A DNA stretch of 64,000 bases from 20CM-2-65-7 sp963704805 (GCA_963704805.1 CAVPHS010000002.1:496001-560000), one strand, 5' to 3'. Counted from the first letter of the stretch, positions 45,592 to 54,015 are shown. The notes: a model not told the origin generated them from the letters alone. Numbers and translations are program-made.

Positions 45592-46416
45592 CTAGACACG
45601 GGATCGCGTTCTTCCTCTCAGGAATCGTGTGAGGACGCCACGAGGACCGAGGTCGCCGAGCTCGTGAGGCGTCGCACCGGCAACTCTGCGCGCGGCCCCG
45701 GCCAAGTGACTGGGGGACGCGTACCCGAGAATACGCACGACACAGCGCACGGTATAGCCCGGATTCCCGAGCAAATCGGCGGCGCAGGCGGCGCGGGCCA
45801 GATCGATGACGCGCTTCAAGTTCGGCGCGCCCCCGGCCCCGAATTGTCGTGACAGATGTTCGCGAGTGACCCGGAGCGCTGCGGCGACGTGGCCCGTCTT
45901 TGTGGGGACACCCGCGCGACGCAGGACCTCATCCCATGCCGCAAGCTGTAATCGATCGGTCAGTCGCAACAGCCTGGGAGCGTCCGCCAGCGCGGCCCGG
46001 CGCGCGACCTGCGCCGTCCGGGCGGCAATCCATTCTCCGGCGACCGCGTTGTCGATACCCTCGACCAGAATCCCGGTGAAGCCGGCCTCGCGACAGGAGG
46101 CGAGCAGGGCGCCGTCCTCGGGCCGCACGGCGGAGAGCGCATAGAACGGAATGCGCGGGAAGCGCGCCGGCAGCTCGAGCCCCTTCCCGTCGCAGTGCCG
46201 GATATCGAGCACGATGGCGTCCACCAGCCGCTGCTCGAGCAACCGCTCGACTTCCTGGATGCTGCGACACAGCCGGACGGTCCCAGCGCGGGGCGGGTAG
46301 CCGCGCTTTATGGCGCGACGCGCTTCGCGTCGCGGGTGAAACACCGGAACGACCGGGTACCCCGCCGCGGTGGGCCCCCCCCCTCCTCCTGCGCCCGCTC
46401 CGTTTCCCCCCCTCAC
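45592..46416 (-). CDS. Receiver-like/AraC-type transcription regulator
   Basis: 274 residues, GTG start. The C-terminal third holds a double helix-turn-helix of AraC type (VTREHLSRQFGAGGAPNLKR, VVRILGYASPSHLAGAARR). The N-terminal part, from LCRSIQEVERLLEQRLVDAI to the DIRHCDG segment, resembles a response-regulator receiver domain with VLD in the phosphoacceptor strand, but other acidic residues are not clear. Its start lies among C/G homopolymers and overlaps the nudix stop. It is the gene directly before atpA and could regulate it or genes elsewhere. Confidence 0.8.
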   Translation of the reverse strand: MRGGNGAGAGGGGGPTAAGYPVVPVFHPRREARRAIKRGYPPRAGTVRLCRSIQEVERLLEQRLVDAIVLDIRHCDGKGLELPARFPRIPFYALSAVRPEDGALLASCREAGFTGILVEGIDNAVAGEWIAARTAQVARRAALADAPRLLRLTDRLQLAAWDEVLRRAGVPTKTGHVAAALRVTREHLSRQFGAGGAPNLKRVIDLARAACAADLLGNPGYTVRCVVRILGYASPSHLAGAARRVAGATPHELGDLGPRGVLTRFLRGRTRSRV

Positions 46417-46886
46417 GTCTGGACCAGCGCCTGCTGCATCTCACCCGCCTGCAGCAACACGGCCCGCGCGTTGTCGTAACTGACGGTGTCTCGCGCTTCC
46501 TCCAGCGGATGCCACTCGCACGCGGTGATCCCCTCGGCTGTTTCGGGCACGGGCTCGCCGTTGCGGGATTCGAAGAGGAAGAAGTGGCAGAATTTGTGGA
46601 TGGTCTTGCCGCGAAACCGGAAATACCAGTCGATCACCTTGATGGGTCCATGAAGAATCAGCTCCTGCAGTCCCGTCTCTTCGGCAACCTCGCGGCGGGC
46701 CGCTTCGGCTGGCGGCTCACCGGACTCGAGGTGCCCTTTGGGAAAGCCCCAATTCCTGTACGAGTCACGAATGAGGAGAAAACGCACCAGGCCGTCCGGG
46801 CCGCGGCGGAAGACCACACCGCCGGCGCTCGTTTCGCGCTGGGCGGGGGGCTGGGACTTCTTGCCTTTCCGGGAGCGCCGCGTCAT
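46413..46886 (-). CDS. Nudix hydrolase
   Basis: 157 residues. Complete Nudix box GHLESGEPPAEAARREVAEETGL (residues about 51-73; the key Gly, Glu and REVAEE residues are present), which binds Mg2+ and cleaves nucleoside diphosphates linked to other groups. The flanks ETSAGGVVFRRG and RNWGFPKGHLE resemble the diadenosine-tetraphosphate hydrolase group (MutT/Ap4A type). A basic N-terminal tail (TRRSRKGKK) precedes the fold. It lies 18 bp after mlaD. Confidence 0.9.
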   Translation of the reverse strand: MTRRSRKGKKSQPPAQRETSAGGVVFRRGPDGLVRFLLIRDSYRNWGFPKGHLESGEPPAEAARREVAEETGLQELILHGPIKVIDWYFRFRGKTIHKFCHFFLFESRNGEPVPETAEGITACEWHPLEEARDTVSYDNARAVLLQAGEMQQALVQT

Positions 46887-46904
46887 TTGACCGAGGCCGT
46901 CAAA

Positions 46905-47912
46905 CTAGAACACACTAAACGTGAAGTACTTGCGCGGATTCGCCTGAATGTCCGAGAGTAGCTGTCGCAGCTGAATCATCGTGAGGGTCGTCTCCCGATA
47001 CAGCGCTGAATCGCTGACGAGCAGCCCCAGCGTCCCGCTGCGGTTGGAAATGCGCGACATCACGCTATCGGCGTTCTGGAGCACGCGCACCAGACTCTCC
47101 TGATTCCGGTTCGCGGCCGCCATCAGCTGGCGGAAATCCTGAGAGGCGCTGCGCAAATCGGTGCTGCTCGCCGCGGTGTTGTTCAAGATGGTGGCTAGCT
47201 GTCCCTGATTCGTCGCGGTATCCACCCGGCCCAGCGTGGTTCTTAAGTCCGTTGCAGCGCGCGACAGCGCTTCCGAGCCCTTGCTCAGATTCTCCCCGAC
47301 GTTCCCGATCACATCGGCCTGCTCGTTCGTGACGCGCGCCAAGCGGTCCGCGATTTGGCCGAAGTCGCGGATCGAGCGGCGCAAGTCGGTGACAGCCGAT
47401 GAGTCGAATGCGGTCTGGATGCGGTTCGATACGGTCGCGATGTCGGTCGCGATCCGGCTCGCCTGGGCGGTGAGCTGCCCGATATCGGGCAGCGTGGCGC
47501 CGGGCCATCTGCCGCCGCCCGCCGCCTGCGCCTCGACCAGGGCCTGCCGCACGTTGGGATCGTTGGGCAACGGATCGCTCGAGATCAGGGTCGCCGCCCA
47601 TTCGCCGAACAGTGACGCCGACGCCGCGATCACCGCCGGCTTCGCGGGCAGCGTGACCCCGGAATAGATCTTCAGATCCGCCTCGACCCAGTTGCCCGGC
47701 GCCAGGCGGATCGCCTCGACGCGGCCCACGCGCACGCCGCGCAGTACGACCGGGTTGCCCACGCCGAGCCCGCCCACAGTCCGGAAACGGGAGGTGTACA
47801 CCGCTTCGGTGCGCCCGAGGTGCGCCCCGGAGAGCCACAGGGCCCCGCCCACGATCAGCGCGAGCGCGGCAATCACCACGAGGCCCACGGCAAACTCGTT
47901 TTCGCGTTTCAC
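46905..47912 (-). CDS. mlaD: MlaD-family MCE-domain lipid transport protein
   Basis: 335 residues. One N-terminal membrane helix (EFAVGLVVIAALALIVGGAL) and an MCE domain (VYTSRFRTVGGLGVGNPVVL, VRVGRVEAIRLAPGNWVEAD) that forms hexameric rings in the periplasm. A long helical C-terminal part follows. It transfers phospholipid between membranes with MlaE and MlaF, encoded upstream with a four-base overlap. No MlaC or MlaB gene is present locally. Confidence 0.92.
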   Translation of the reverse strand: MKRENEFAVGLVVIAALALIVGGALWLSGAHLGRTEAVYTSRFRTVGGLGVGNPVVLRGVRVGRVEAIRLAPGNWVEADLKIYSGVTLPAKPAVIAASASLFGEWAATLISSDPLPNDPNVRQALVEAQAAGGGRWPGATLPDIGQLTAQASRIATDIATVSNRIQTAFDSSAVTDLRRSIRDFGQIADRLARVTNEQADVIGNVGENLSKGSEALSRAATDLRTTLGRVDTATNQGQLATILNNTAASSTDLRSASQDFRQLMAAANRNQESLVRVLQNADSVMSRISNRSGTLGLLVSDSALYRETTLTMIQLRQLLSDIQANPRKYFTFSVF

Positions 47913-48634
47913 TCGGCGCGTCCCTCGATGAACTGGCGTACGACGGGGTCCGCCGTCCCCTGAATCTCCTCCACCGTCCCGACCTGCCGGACCTTTCCTT
48001 CATATAGCATGGCGATGCGGTCACCCACCGTATAGGCGCTGCGCATGTCGTGCGTCACCACGATCCCTGTCACGCCCAGATGCTCGCGCGTGCGAACCAT
48101 CAGCCGGTCGATGATCGCCGAGGTGACCGGATCGAGACCAGTCGTGGGCTCATCGTACAGGATGTAGCGCGGCCGCAGCGCGATCGCGCGGGCGATGCCC
48201 ACGCGCTTGCGCATCCCGCCCGACAGCTCCGCCGGAAACCGATCCTCCGTTCCGGAGAGATCGACGACGGCGAGTGCTTCGCGTACGCGGTCGTCAATCT
48301 CCTCCTCGGCCAGCTCGCGGCGGCGGAGCCCGAGAGCCACGTTGTCCGCCACCGACAACGAATCGAACAGCGCGGCGAACTGGAATACATAGCCAATGCC
48401 TTCCCGAACCAGCGTCAGGTCGTCGCGGTCGAGTGTGTCGATCACCTGGCCGTCAACGATCACCTCACCAGCATCGGGGTGCAACAGTCCCACGATGTGC
48501 TTCAAAGCCACGCTCTTGCCGCTGCCCGAGTATCCGATGATGACCATCGTTTCCCCATCCCGGATCTTGAGCGAGAATCCCTGGAGCACACGTTTCTCGT
48601 CGAAGGCCTTGTGCAGGTCCCGGAATTCGATCAC
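47909..48634 (-). CDS. mlaF: ABC transporter ATP-binding protein MlaF
   Basis: 241 residues from GTG 48634 (IEFRDLHKAFDEKRVL), overlapping the mlaE stop. Walker A IGYSGSGKSVALKHI, signature LSGGMRKRVGIARAIA, Walker B ILYDEPTTGLDP and the H-loop VTHDMRSAY are intact. It powers MlaE-mediated lipid transport. The longer upstream ORF is an extension through mlaE in another frame. Confidence 0.95.
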   Translation of the reverse strand: MIEFRDLHKAFDEKRVLQGFSLKIRDGETMVIIGYSGSGKSVALKHIVGLLHPDAGEVIVDGQVIDTLDRDDLTLVREGIGYVFQFAALFDSLSVADNVALGLRRRELAEEEIDDRVREALAVVDLSGTEDRFPAELSGGMRKRVGIARAIALRPRYILYDEPTTGLDPVTSAIIDRLMVRTREHLGVTGIVVTHDMRSAYTVGDRIAMLYEGKVRQVGTVEEIQGTADPVVRQFIEGRAE

Positions 48635-49392
48635 AACAACACCACGGCCCAGAACGCATCCAGCACCAGAATGAGCACCGCGGAGTAGACCACGGCCCGC
48701 GTCGTGCTGCGCCCGACACCCTCCGCGCCACCGCTGGTGGAGAGACCCACGATGCACCCGACGAGCGCGATGGTGAAGCCGAAGCTGGCGCTTTTCAGCA
48801 GTCCGAACCAGACGTCTTTGAAGACATAGAAGAGCTTCAGGCCCTTGATGAAGTCGGGCGTGGACAGGTTGAGCAGCGCGAGGCTGGTCAGCCAGCCGGT
48901 GATGATGCCGACCGCGATCGCAAATGCCACGATGACCGGAAACATCAGCGTCGCCGCCAGCACGCGTGGCACGACCAGATAGCTCTGCGGATCGTAGGCG
49001 AGGGTCTCGAGCGCGTCCACCTGCTCGGTCACCTTCATCGTGCCGAGCTCTGCGGCCATGCTGGCGCCGACGCGGCCGGCGAGCGCGAGGCCCATCAGGA
49101 CGGGGCCAAGCTCGAGCATCATCGTTTTCCCAACGAGAGTGCCGACGAAGTAGAGTGGGACGGCGCCCTTGAAGGTGTAGGAAGCCTGCAGGGCGAGCAC
49201 GACGCCGGTGAAGGCGGCGATGAATAGCGCCACCGGCAGCGAGTCCACGCCGATGCGGCGCATCTGGACCATGACCAGGCGGCCCCAGGTGCCGACATCG
49301 CGGAGGCCGCGGGCCATGTCCATCAGGAAGTGGCCGAACCGCCCGACTTCCTCGATGGCGGAGATGGAGCGCCGCCCGATGGATTCGATCAC
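48631..49392 (-). CDS. mlaE: Lipid transport permease MlaE
   Basis: 253 residues from GTG 49392 (a TTG at 49401 lies inside the T-run of the preceding terminator). MlaE/DUF140 permease: an N-terminal amphipathic helix, VALFIAAFTGVVLALQASYT, then LELGPVLMGLALAGRVGASM and EQVDALETLAYDP, and five or six membrane helices. It is the first gene of mlaE-mlaF-mlaD. The exact start is uncertain because no clear ribosome binding site is visible. Confidence 0.92.
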   Translation of the reverse strand: MIESIGRRSISAIEEVGRFGHFLMDMARGLRDVGTWGRLVMVQMRRIGVDSLPVALFIAAFTGVVLALQASYTFKGAVPLYFVGTLVGKTMMLELGPVLMGLALAGRVGASMAAELGTMKVTEQVDALETLAYDPQSYLVVPRVLAATLMFPVIVAFAIAVGIITGWLTSLALLNLSTPDFIKGLKLFYVFKDVWFGLLKSASFGFTIALVGCIVGLSTSGGAEGVGRSTTRAVVYSAVLILVLDAFWAVVLL

Positions 49393-49428
49393 GGAAAACA
49401 AAAGTGGCCAGGATTTCTCCTGGCCACT
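49393..49428 (-). terminator. Rho-independent terminator of the sigma factor gene
   Basis: An 11-bp perfect stem AGTGGCCAGGA / TCCTGGCCACT (49403-49413 with 49418-49428), 4-nt loop, then TTTTGTTTT on the minus strand. It separates the sigma gene from mlaE. Confidence 0.9.
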
Positions 49429-49439
49429 AGAGGGAAAAC

Positions 49440-49466
49440 TAGACGTCTACACGTCTAGACGTCTAG
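49440..49466. repeat. TAGACGTCTA-type short palindrome array, copy 1
   Basis: Overlapping units of TAGACGTCTA with variant ACACGTCTAG lie between the sigma-gene stop and its terminator. The same word recurs at 51207-51232, 51254-51288 and 51373-51411 between tRNA genes. Confidence 0.8.
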
Positions 49467-49468
49467 TA

Positions 49469-50443
49469 TTACGCTGCGAAGCTGGCGAGCGCCTTCCCGA
49501 CGTCTCCATCCCGCAGCCGCTTGAGCGCCCGGTCCCGCAGCTGCCTGACCCGCTCGCGTGTGACGCCCAGCATGCCGCCGATCTCCTCGAGCGTGTGCTC
49601 GCGCCCGCCGTCCAGACCGAAGTACAGGCGCAGCACCTTCGCGTCGCGGCGCTGCAGCGTGTTGAGCGCCTGCTCGATTTCGTCCGACAGGAACCGATCC
49701 ATCGCCTGATCTTCCGTATCCGGCAGATCTTCCGCGATGAAGCGCTCGATCAGTGAGCGGTCGCCGTCGGGATCGAGCGGCGCGTCGAGCCGCACATCGC
49801 CCGTATTGAGGGCGGCGAGCGACTGCACGACCTCGAGCGACAGCTTGGTGGCGTCGGCGATCTCTTCGGGCGTCGGCTCGCGCCGCAGCGTCTGCCGCAG
49901 GTACTCCGCCGTGCGCACGATGCGCGACAAGTCGGCGGTGCGGTTCAGCGGCACGCGCACCGTGCGGCCCTGGCGCGCGAGCGCGGCGAGAATCGCCTGG
50001 CGGATCCACCACACGGCGTAGGAAATGAACTTCACGCCCTGATCGGGATCGAACTTCCGCGCGGCGGTCAGCAAGCCGACATTGCCCTCACCGATCAGGT
50101 CGGTGAGCGGCAGGCCGCGGTTCTGATACTTCTTGGCGACCGAGATCACGAAGCGCAGGTTCCGCTTCACGAGCTCCTGCATCGATTCCTGATCACCCGC
50201 GCGAACCTTGCGGGCGAGCGCGATCTCCTCCTTCTGCGTGAGCAGCGGAGTCTTGGAGACCTCATGGAGGTACTGATCCAGGATGTCGCGCTCGTGCTCG
50301 TGAGAGCCAAGACCCGTCAGCAGACCCCGGCGCCGGCCGCGAGGCTTGGCAACGCGACGCTCGGTGGTCCCGACCGTCGCCGTTGCCTTCGCCTTGGCCT
50401 TCGCGGGCGTTGTGACTTTCACTTTCTTACGGGTACGTGGCAT
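49469..50443 (-). CDS. RNA polymerase sigma factor, RpoD/RpoS group
   Basis: 324 residues. Region 1.2 (LDQYLHEVSKTPLLTQKEEI), region 2 (MQELVKRNLRFVISVAKKYQ, LIGEGNVGLLTAARKFDPDQ, FISYAVWWIRQAI), region 3 and region 4 (TLEEIGGMLGVTRERVRQLR) are complete, so it recognises -35/-10 promoters. Region 1.1 is replaced by a short Lys-rich tail. The length favours a group-2 or compact primary sigma factor; which one cannot be told here. It is divergent from the tRNA cluster. Confidence 0.92.
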   Translation of the reverse strand: MPRTRKKVKVTTPAKAKAKATATVGTTERRVAKPRGRRRGLLTGLGSHEHERDILDQYLHEVSKTPLLTQKEEIALARKVRAGDQESMQELVKRNLRFVISVAKKYQNRGLPLTDLIGEGNVGLLTAARKFDPDQGVKFISYAVWWIRQAILAALARQGRTVRVPLNRTADLSRIVRTAEYLRQTLRREPTPEEIADATKLSLEVVQSLAALNTGDVRLDAPLDPDGDRSLIERFIAEDLPDTEDQAMDRFLSDEIEQALNTLQRRDAKVLRLYFGLDGGREHTLEEIGGMLGVTRERVRQLRDRALKRLRDGDVGKALASFAA

Positions 50444-50515
50444 GGTCTCGCCCTATAGGGTGCTCTGTAGTACGCAGACGTCGCGAAAATGTTCACGAAA
50501 ATGAGGCGGAATCGC

Positions 50516-50544
50516 TTGACACCGCCTGAACGCGCCGATAAGAT
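50516..50544 (+). promoter_or_regulatory. Sigma70 promoter of the tRNA cluster
   Basis: TTGACA (50516-50521), a 17-bp spacer and TAAGAT (50539-50544), about 50 bp before the first tRNA gene. Confidence 0.75.
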
Positions 50545-50595
50545 GCCGTGTTCCCGCCGGGCGGCTATAGTCCTTTCGGGGGCGCGCAATATAAG

Positions 50596-50668
50596 GGGGG
50601 CGTAGCTCAGTTGGGAGAGCGCGTGAATGGCATTCACGAGGTCAGGGGTTCGATCCCCCTCGCCTCCA
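50596..50668 (+). tRNA. tRNA-Ala (GGC)
   Basis: 73 nt. Acceptor GGGGGCG/CGCCTCC, anticodon stem CGTGA/TCACG with loop ATGGCAT (anticodon GGC), T-arm AGGGG-TTCGATC-CCCCT. No encoded CCA. Confidence 0.97.
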
Positions 50669-50764
50669 CTGTACGGCTGGGCTACCGTGGACGGGTTTCG
50701 GATACAGACGCACCGCGGTCAACCGTATACAGGTAACTGCCTTAAGGTTAGATTTTTGTGGCGC

Positions 50765-50837
50765 GCGGGAATAGCTCAGTTGGTAGAGCACAACCTTGCC
50801 AAGGTTGGGGTCGCGGGTTCGAGTCCCGTTTCCCGCT
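50765..50837 (+). tRNA. tRNA-Gly (GCC)
   Basis: 73 nt. Acceptor GCGGGAA/TTCCCGC, anticodon stem CAACC/GGTTG with loop TTGCCAA (anticodon GCC), T-loop TTCGAGT. No encoded CCA. Confidence 0.97.
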
Positions 50838-50877
50838 CTCTGCAAGACGGGTAACGGATCAATAATTGAAACATCGA

Positions 50878-50951
50878 CGCGGGGTGGAGCAGTCTGGTAG
50901 CTCGCCGGGCTCATAACCCGGAGGTCGTGGGTTCAAATCCCACCCCCGCTA
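50878..50951 (+). tRNA. Initiator tRNA-fMet (CAT)
   Basis: 74 nt. Anticodon loop CTCATAA. Initiator features: three G-C pairs at the base of the anticodon stem (CCGGG/CCCGG) and an unpaired first acceptor position (C1 against T72). No encoded CCA. Confidence 0.95.
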
Positions 50952-50956
50952 CTTCA

Positions 50957-51042
50957 GACGGACGGCCGGACGGACGGACTGACGGACTGAGCAACACGGT
51001 GCAACAGTCCAGCGGTCCAACCGACCGACCGTCCGTCGATTT
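50957..51042 (+). terminator. GACGGACGG inverted repeat between tRNA genes
   Basis: GACGGACGG (50957-50965) can pair with CCGTCCGTC (51029-51037), with a long loop of related GGACGGACT/GGTCC words, followed by GATTTTC. It may end the first tRNA transcript or be a decayed repeat. Confidence 0.4.
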
Positions 51043-51044
51043 TC

Positions 51045-51118
51045 GGGCGGTTAGCTCAGTTGGTTAGAGCGCCACGTTGACATCGTGGAGGTCAGCTGTT
51101 CGAGTCTAGTACCGCCCA
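51045..51118 (+). tRNA. tRNA-Val (GAC) with mispaired T-stem
   Basis: 74 nt. Acceptor GGGCGGT/ACCGCCC and anticodon stem CCACG/CGTGG (loop TTGACAT, anticodon GAC) are perfect. The T-arm 5' strand AGCTG does not match 3' strand CTAGT: three of five pairs fail, although the TTCGAGT loop is normal. Possibly a degraded copy or a sequence error. Confidence 0.85.
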
Positions 51119-51122
51119 TTGC

Positions 51123-51196
51123 GCGCCCATAGCTCAACTGGATAGAGCGCTTGACTACGGATCAAGAGGCTGGGAGTTCGAGTCTTCCTGGGCGCA
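51123..51196 (+). tRNA. tRNA-Arg (ACG)
   Basis: 74 nt. Acceptor GCGCCCA/TGGGCGC, anticodon stem CTTGA/TCAAG, loop CTACGGA (anticodon ACG, presumably deaminated to ICG by TadA), T-arm GGGAG-TTCGAGT-CTTCC. Confidence 0.97.
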
Positions 51197-51206
51197 CTCA
51201 CTACTA

Positions 51207-51288
51207 GACGTCGAGACGTGCAGACGTCTAGGAAAAACATGGGAATGCCGTAACTAGACGTCTCGACGTCTAAACCCTCGACGTCTAG
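51207..51288. repeat. TAGACGTCTA-type arrays, copies 2 and 3
   Basis: Two arrays (about 51207-51232 and 51254-51288) of TAGACGTCTA-like units, with variants GAGACGTGC and CTCGACGTC, fill most of the gap between tRNA-Arg and tRNA-Pro. Confidence 0.8.
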
Positions 51289-51293
51289 CCTTA

Positions 51294-51368
<75 letters not shown>

Positions 51369-51372
51369 TTCT

Positions 51373-51411
51373 ACTAGACGTCTAGGCGTCTCGACGTCTA
51401 GACGTCTAGCA
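51373..51411. repeat. TAGACGTCTA-type array, copy 4
   Basis: Four or more overlapping TAGACGTCTA-like units (one GGCGTCTCG variant) fill the gap between tRNA-Pro and the second tRNA-Arg. Confidence 0.8.
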
Positions 51412-51416
51412 GTTAC

Positions 51417-51490
51417 GCGCCAGTAGCTCAGCTGGATAGAGCGTCGGCCTCCGGAGCCGAAGGTCCCGCGTTCGAATCGCGGCTGGCGCA
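51417..51490 (+). tRNA. tRNA-Arg (CCG)
   Basis: 74 nt. Acceptor GCGCCAG/CTGGCGC, anticodon stem TCGGC/GCCGA, loop CTCCGGA (anticodon CCG), T-arm CCGCG-TTCGAAT-CGCGG. Confidence 0.97.
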
Positions 51491-51511
51491 TCACCCGCAC
51501 GCACTGCGGAT

Positions 51512-52336
51512 TCAGCGTCCCGGGTACACCCCCAGCACCCGCAGCACGGGAGCGAAGGAGCGCAGCTCGTTCAGCGCGTCCTCCGACTGCTCCTGCACAG
51601 CGCCGATCACATCGAGATAAAAGAGATACTCCCAGGGACGGCCCGGAATGGGCCGTGATTCGATCTTGGTGAGATTGAGCCCGCGCTCGGCGAACACGGT
51701 CAGCGCGCGATGCAGCGAGCCCGGCGTGTTCGGCAATGTGAACACCAATGAGATCTTGGTAGCCCCCCCCCCGGCCCCGTCGGTTTGTGCCGGGTCGCGC
51801 GCAATGACAAGGAAGCGTGTGTAGTTCTCAGTGTGATCCTCCAGGCCCTCCGCCAGTACTTCGCCGCCGTACAGCTCCGCCGCCAGCGCCGACGCGATCG
51901 CCGCATCGGCGGTCTCGCTCCCCGCCAGGAGATTCCGGACGCTCCCCGCCGTGTCGTACGACGGAACGGGGACGAGTTGGGGATGCGTCGCGAAGAACCG
52001 GCGGCATTGCGCGAGCGCGACGGGATGCGATGCGACCCGGCGAATCTTCGGGAGCTCCGTACCCGGACGCGCGATGAGGCAGTGGTGAATCCACACCTGC
52101 GTCTCCGCCACGACCTGCAGATCGTGCGCGCTGAGAAGATCGTAATTCTCGTGCACTGATCCCGCGAGTGTGTTTTCAATGGGAACCACGCCGCGGTACG
52201 CGGCGCCTGACTCGACCGCCTGAAATAACTCCTCGAAGCTCGCGCATGGCACGAGACGGAGCGACGGCCCATGCATGTCGAGGGCGGCCGCGTGGCTGAA
52301 TGAGCCAGCCTCCCCTTGAATCGCCACCGTCGTCAT
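51512..52336 (-). CDS. pheA: Prephenate dehydratase
   Basis: 274 residues from ATG 52336, overlapping the ilvD stop (ATGA). Converts prephenate to phenylpyruvate in phenylalanine synthesis. The catalytic domain has IQGEAGSFSHAAA, VVPIENTLAGSV and the NYTRFLVI motif with its catalytic Thr. A C-terminal ACT domain (LVFTLPNTPGSLHRALTVFA, KIESRPIPGRPWEYLFYLD) is the phenylalanine feedback site. There is no chorismate mutase domain. A run of ten C between the domains encodes Gly residues. It is the last gene of a branched-chain amino-acid operon, an unusual partner. Confidence 0.95.
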   Translation of the reverse strand: MTTVAIQGEAGSFSHAAALDMHGPSLRLVPCASFEELFQAVESGAAYRGVVPIENTLAGSVHENYDLLSAHDLQVVAETQVWIHHCLIARPGTELPKIRRVASHPVALAQCRRFFATHPQLVPVPSYDTAGSVRNLLAGSETADAAIASALAAELYGGEVLAEGLEDHTENYTRFLVIARDPAQTDGAGGGATKISLVFTLPNTPGSLHRALTVFAERGLNLTKIESRPIPGRPWEYLFYLDVIGAVQEQSEDALNELRSFAPVLRVLGVYPGR

Positions 52337-54015
52337 GGCAGCTGATCCGTCACCGCGCCCTGGCTGCTGCTCGACACCAGGCGGGCGTACTTCGCGAGCA
52401 CACCAGTGGTGTAGCGCGGCGCCGGAGCCTTCCATGCGGCTCGCCGCGTGGCCAGCTCGCGCTCCGCAACGTTGATGCGCAGCTCGCGGCGCGCGGCGTC
52501 GATCGTGATCGAATCCCCTTCTCGCACCAGAGCGATGGGGCCGCCGAGCGCCGCCTCGGGAGCCACGTGTCCCACGACGAGGCCGTGGGTGCCGCCGGAA
52601 AAGCGTCCGTCGGTGATCAACCCCACGGAGTCGCCCAGGCCGGCGCCGATCAGCGCGGCCGTCGGCGCCAGCATTTCGCGCATTCCGGGCCCGCCCTTCG
52701 GACCTTCGTAGCGAATCACGACGACGTCCCCGGCGTGTATTGCGCCGGCGAGAATGGCGCCGAGACAGGCTTCTTCCGAGTCGAATATCCGGGCGGGACC
52801 GGTGATCTCGTGCGCGCCGTGCCCACTCACTTTTGCGACGGCTCCGTCGGGAGCCAGGTTGCCGCGCAGAATGACGATGTGCCCCGATGGCGCGAGCGGC
52901 CGGTCCCACGGATGGATCACGTCCTGATCCGGAGATGGCCGTTCCGGCACTCCACCAACGACGTCGGCAACCGTCCGCCCTTCGATCGTCAGGGCATCGC
53001 CGTGCAGCACGCCGTTTGCGAGCAAGATGCTCATGACCTGCGGGATGCCGCCCGCGCGATGCAAATCGGTCGCCACGTAGCGACCCGACGGTTTGAGATC
53101 GCACAGGACCGGCACGCGCTTGCGAATTGCCTCGAACTCATCGATCGCAAGCGGCACTCCCGCGGCGTGCGCGATGGCGAGCAGGTGCAGCACCGCGTTG
53201 GTCGATCCACCGATCGCCATCACGACGGCGATGGCGTTCTCGAACGCTTTGCGGGTGAGAATCTGACGCGGCAGGCGCCGCGCTCGCACTGCTTCGGCGA
53301 GCACCTGCGCCGCGCGCGCTGCGTGATTGACCGTCTCGTCGTCGACGGCCGACATCGTCGACGTGCCTGGCAGACTCATGCCCAGCGCTTCGATGGCGGC
53401 GGACATCGTGTTTGCCGTAAACATCCCCCCGCACGACCCTGCACCAGGGCAGGCACGGCGCTCGATCTCGAGGAGCTGGTCCTGCGACATGCGCCCGGCT
53501 CCCGCGGCACCCACAGCCTCGAACACGCTCACGACAGTGAGATCCTGACCGGCGTAATGGCCGGGCTTGATGGTGCCGCCGTAGACGAAGATCGCCGGGA
53601 TGTCGAGCCGCGCGATGGCGATCAGGGCGCCCGGCATGTTCTTGTCGCAGCCGCCGATCGCGAGCACGCCGTCCATGCGCTGGGCGCCGCACGCCGTCTC
53701 GATCGAGTCGGCGATGACTTCGCGCGACACGAGCGAGTAGCGCATTCCTTCGGTGCCCATCGAAATGCCGTCGCTCACCGTGATCGTCCCGAACAACTGC
53801 GGCATCGCGCCGGCGTCACGCAGGGCCTGCACGGCGCGACGCGCCAGGCGATCGAGACCGGCGTTGCACGGGGTGATGGTGCTGTACGCGCTGGCCACAC
53901 CGACGATGGGCTTCGCGAAATCGCCGTCACCGAAGCCGACCGCGCGCAGCATCGCGCGATTCGGCGCCCGCTCGAGCCCCTGGGTGATGGCGCGACTGCG
54001 GAAGTTGTCGCTCAC
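52333..54015 (-). CDS. ilvD: Dihydroxy-acid dehydratase
   Basis: 560 residues. Dehydrates 2,3-dihydroxyisovalerate and the isoleucine analogue, the third common step of valine and isoleucine synthesis. Fe-S cysteines appear in GGCDKNMPGAL and PGAGSCGGMFTANTM; the C-terminal DGRFSGGTHGLVVGHVAPEA is characteristic. Full length. It overlaps leuB upstream and pheA downstream by four bases each. Confidence 0.97.
   Translation of the reverse strand: MSDNFRSRAITQGLERAPNRAMLRAVGFGDGDFAKPIVGVASAYSTITPCNAGLDRLARRAVQALRDAGAMPQLFGTITVSDGISMGTEGMRYSLVSREVIADSIETACGAQRMDGVLAIGGCDKNMPGALIAIARLDIPAIFVYGGTIKPGHYAGQDLTVVSVFEAVGAAGAGRMSQDQLLEIERRACPGAGSCGGMFTANTMSAAIEALGMSLPGTSTMSAVDDETVNHAARAAQVLAEAVRARRLPRQILTRKAFENAIAVVMAIGGSTNAVLHLLAIAHAAGVPLAIDEFEAIRKRVPVLCDLKPSGRYVATDLHRAGGIPQVMSILLANGVLHGDALTIEGRTVADVVGGVPERPSPDQDVIHPWDRPLAPSGHIVILRGNLAPDGAVAKVSGHGAHEITGPARIFDSEEACLGAILAGAIHAGDVVVIRYEGPKGGPGMREMLAPTAALIGAGLGDSVGLITDGRFSGGTHGLVVGHVAPEAALGGPIALVREGDSITIDAARRELRINVAERELATRRAAWKAPAPRYTTGVLAKYARLVSSSSQGAVTDQLP

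Noticed and set aside
52337..53104. N-terminal 256 codons of the ORF that contains pheA
   Set aside because: Shadow of ilvD in another frame, extremely Arg-rich; PheA starts cleanly at 52336.
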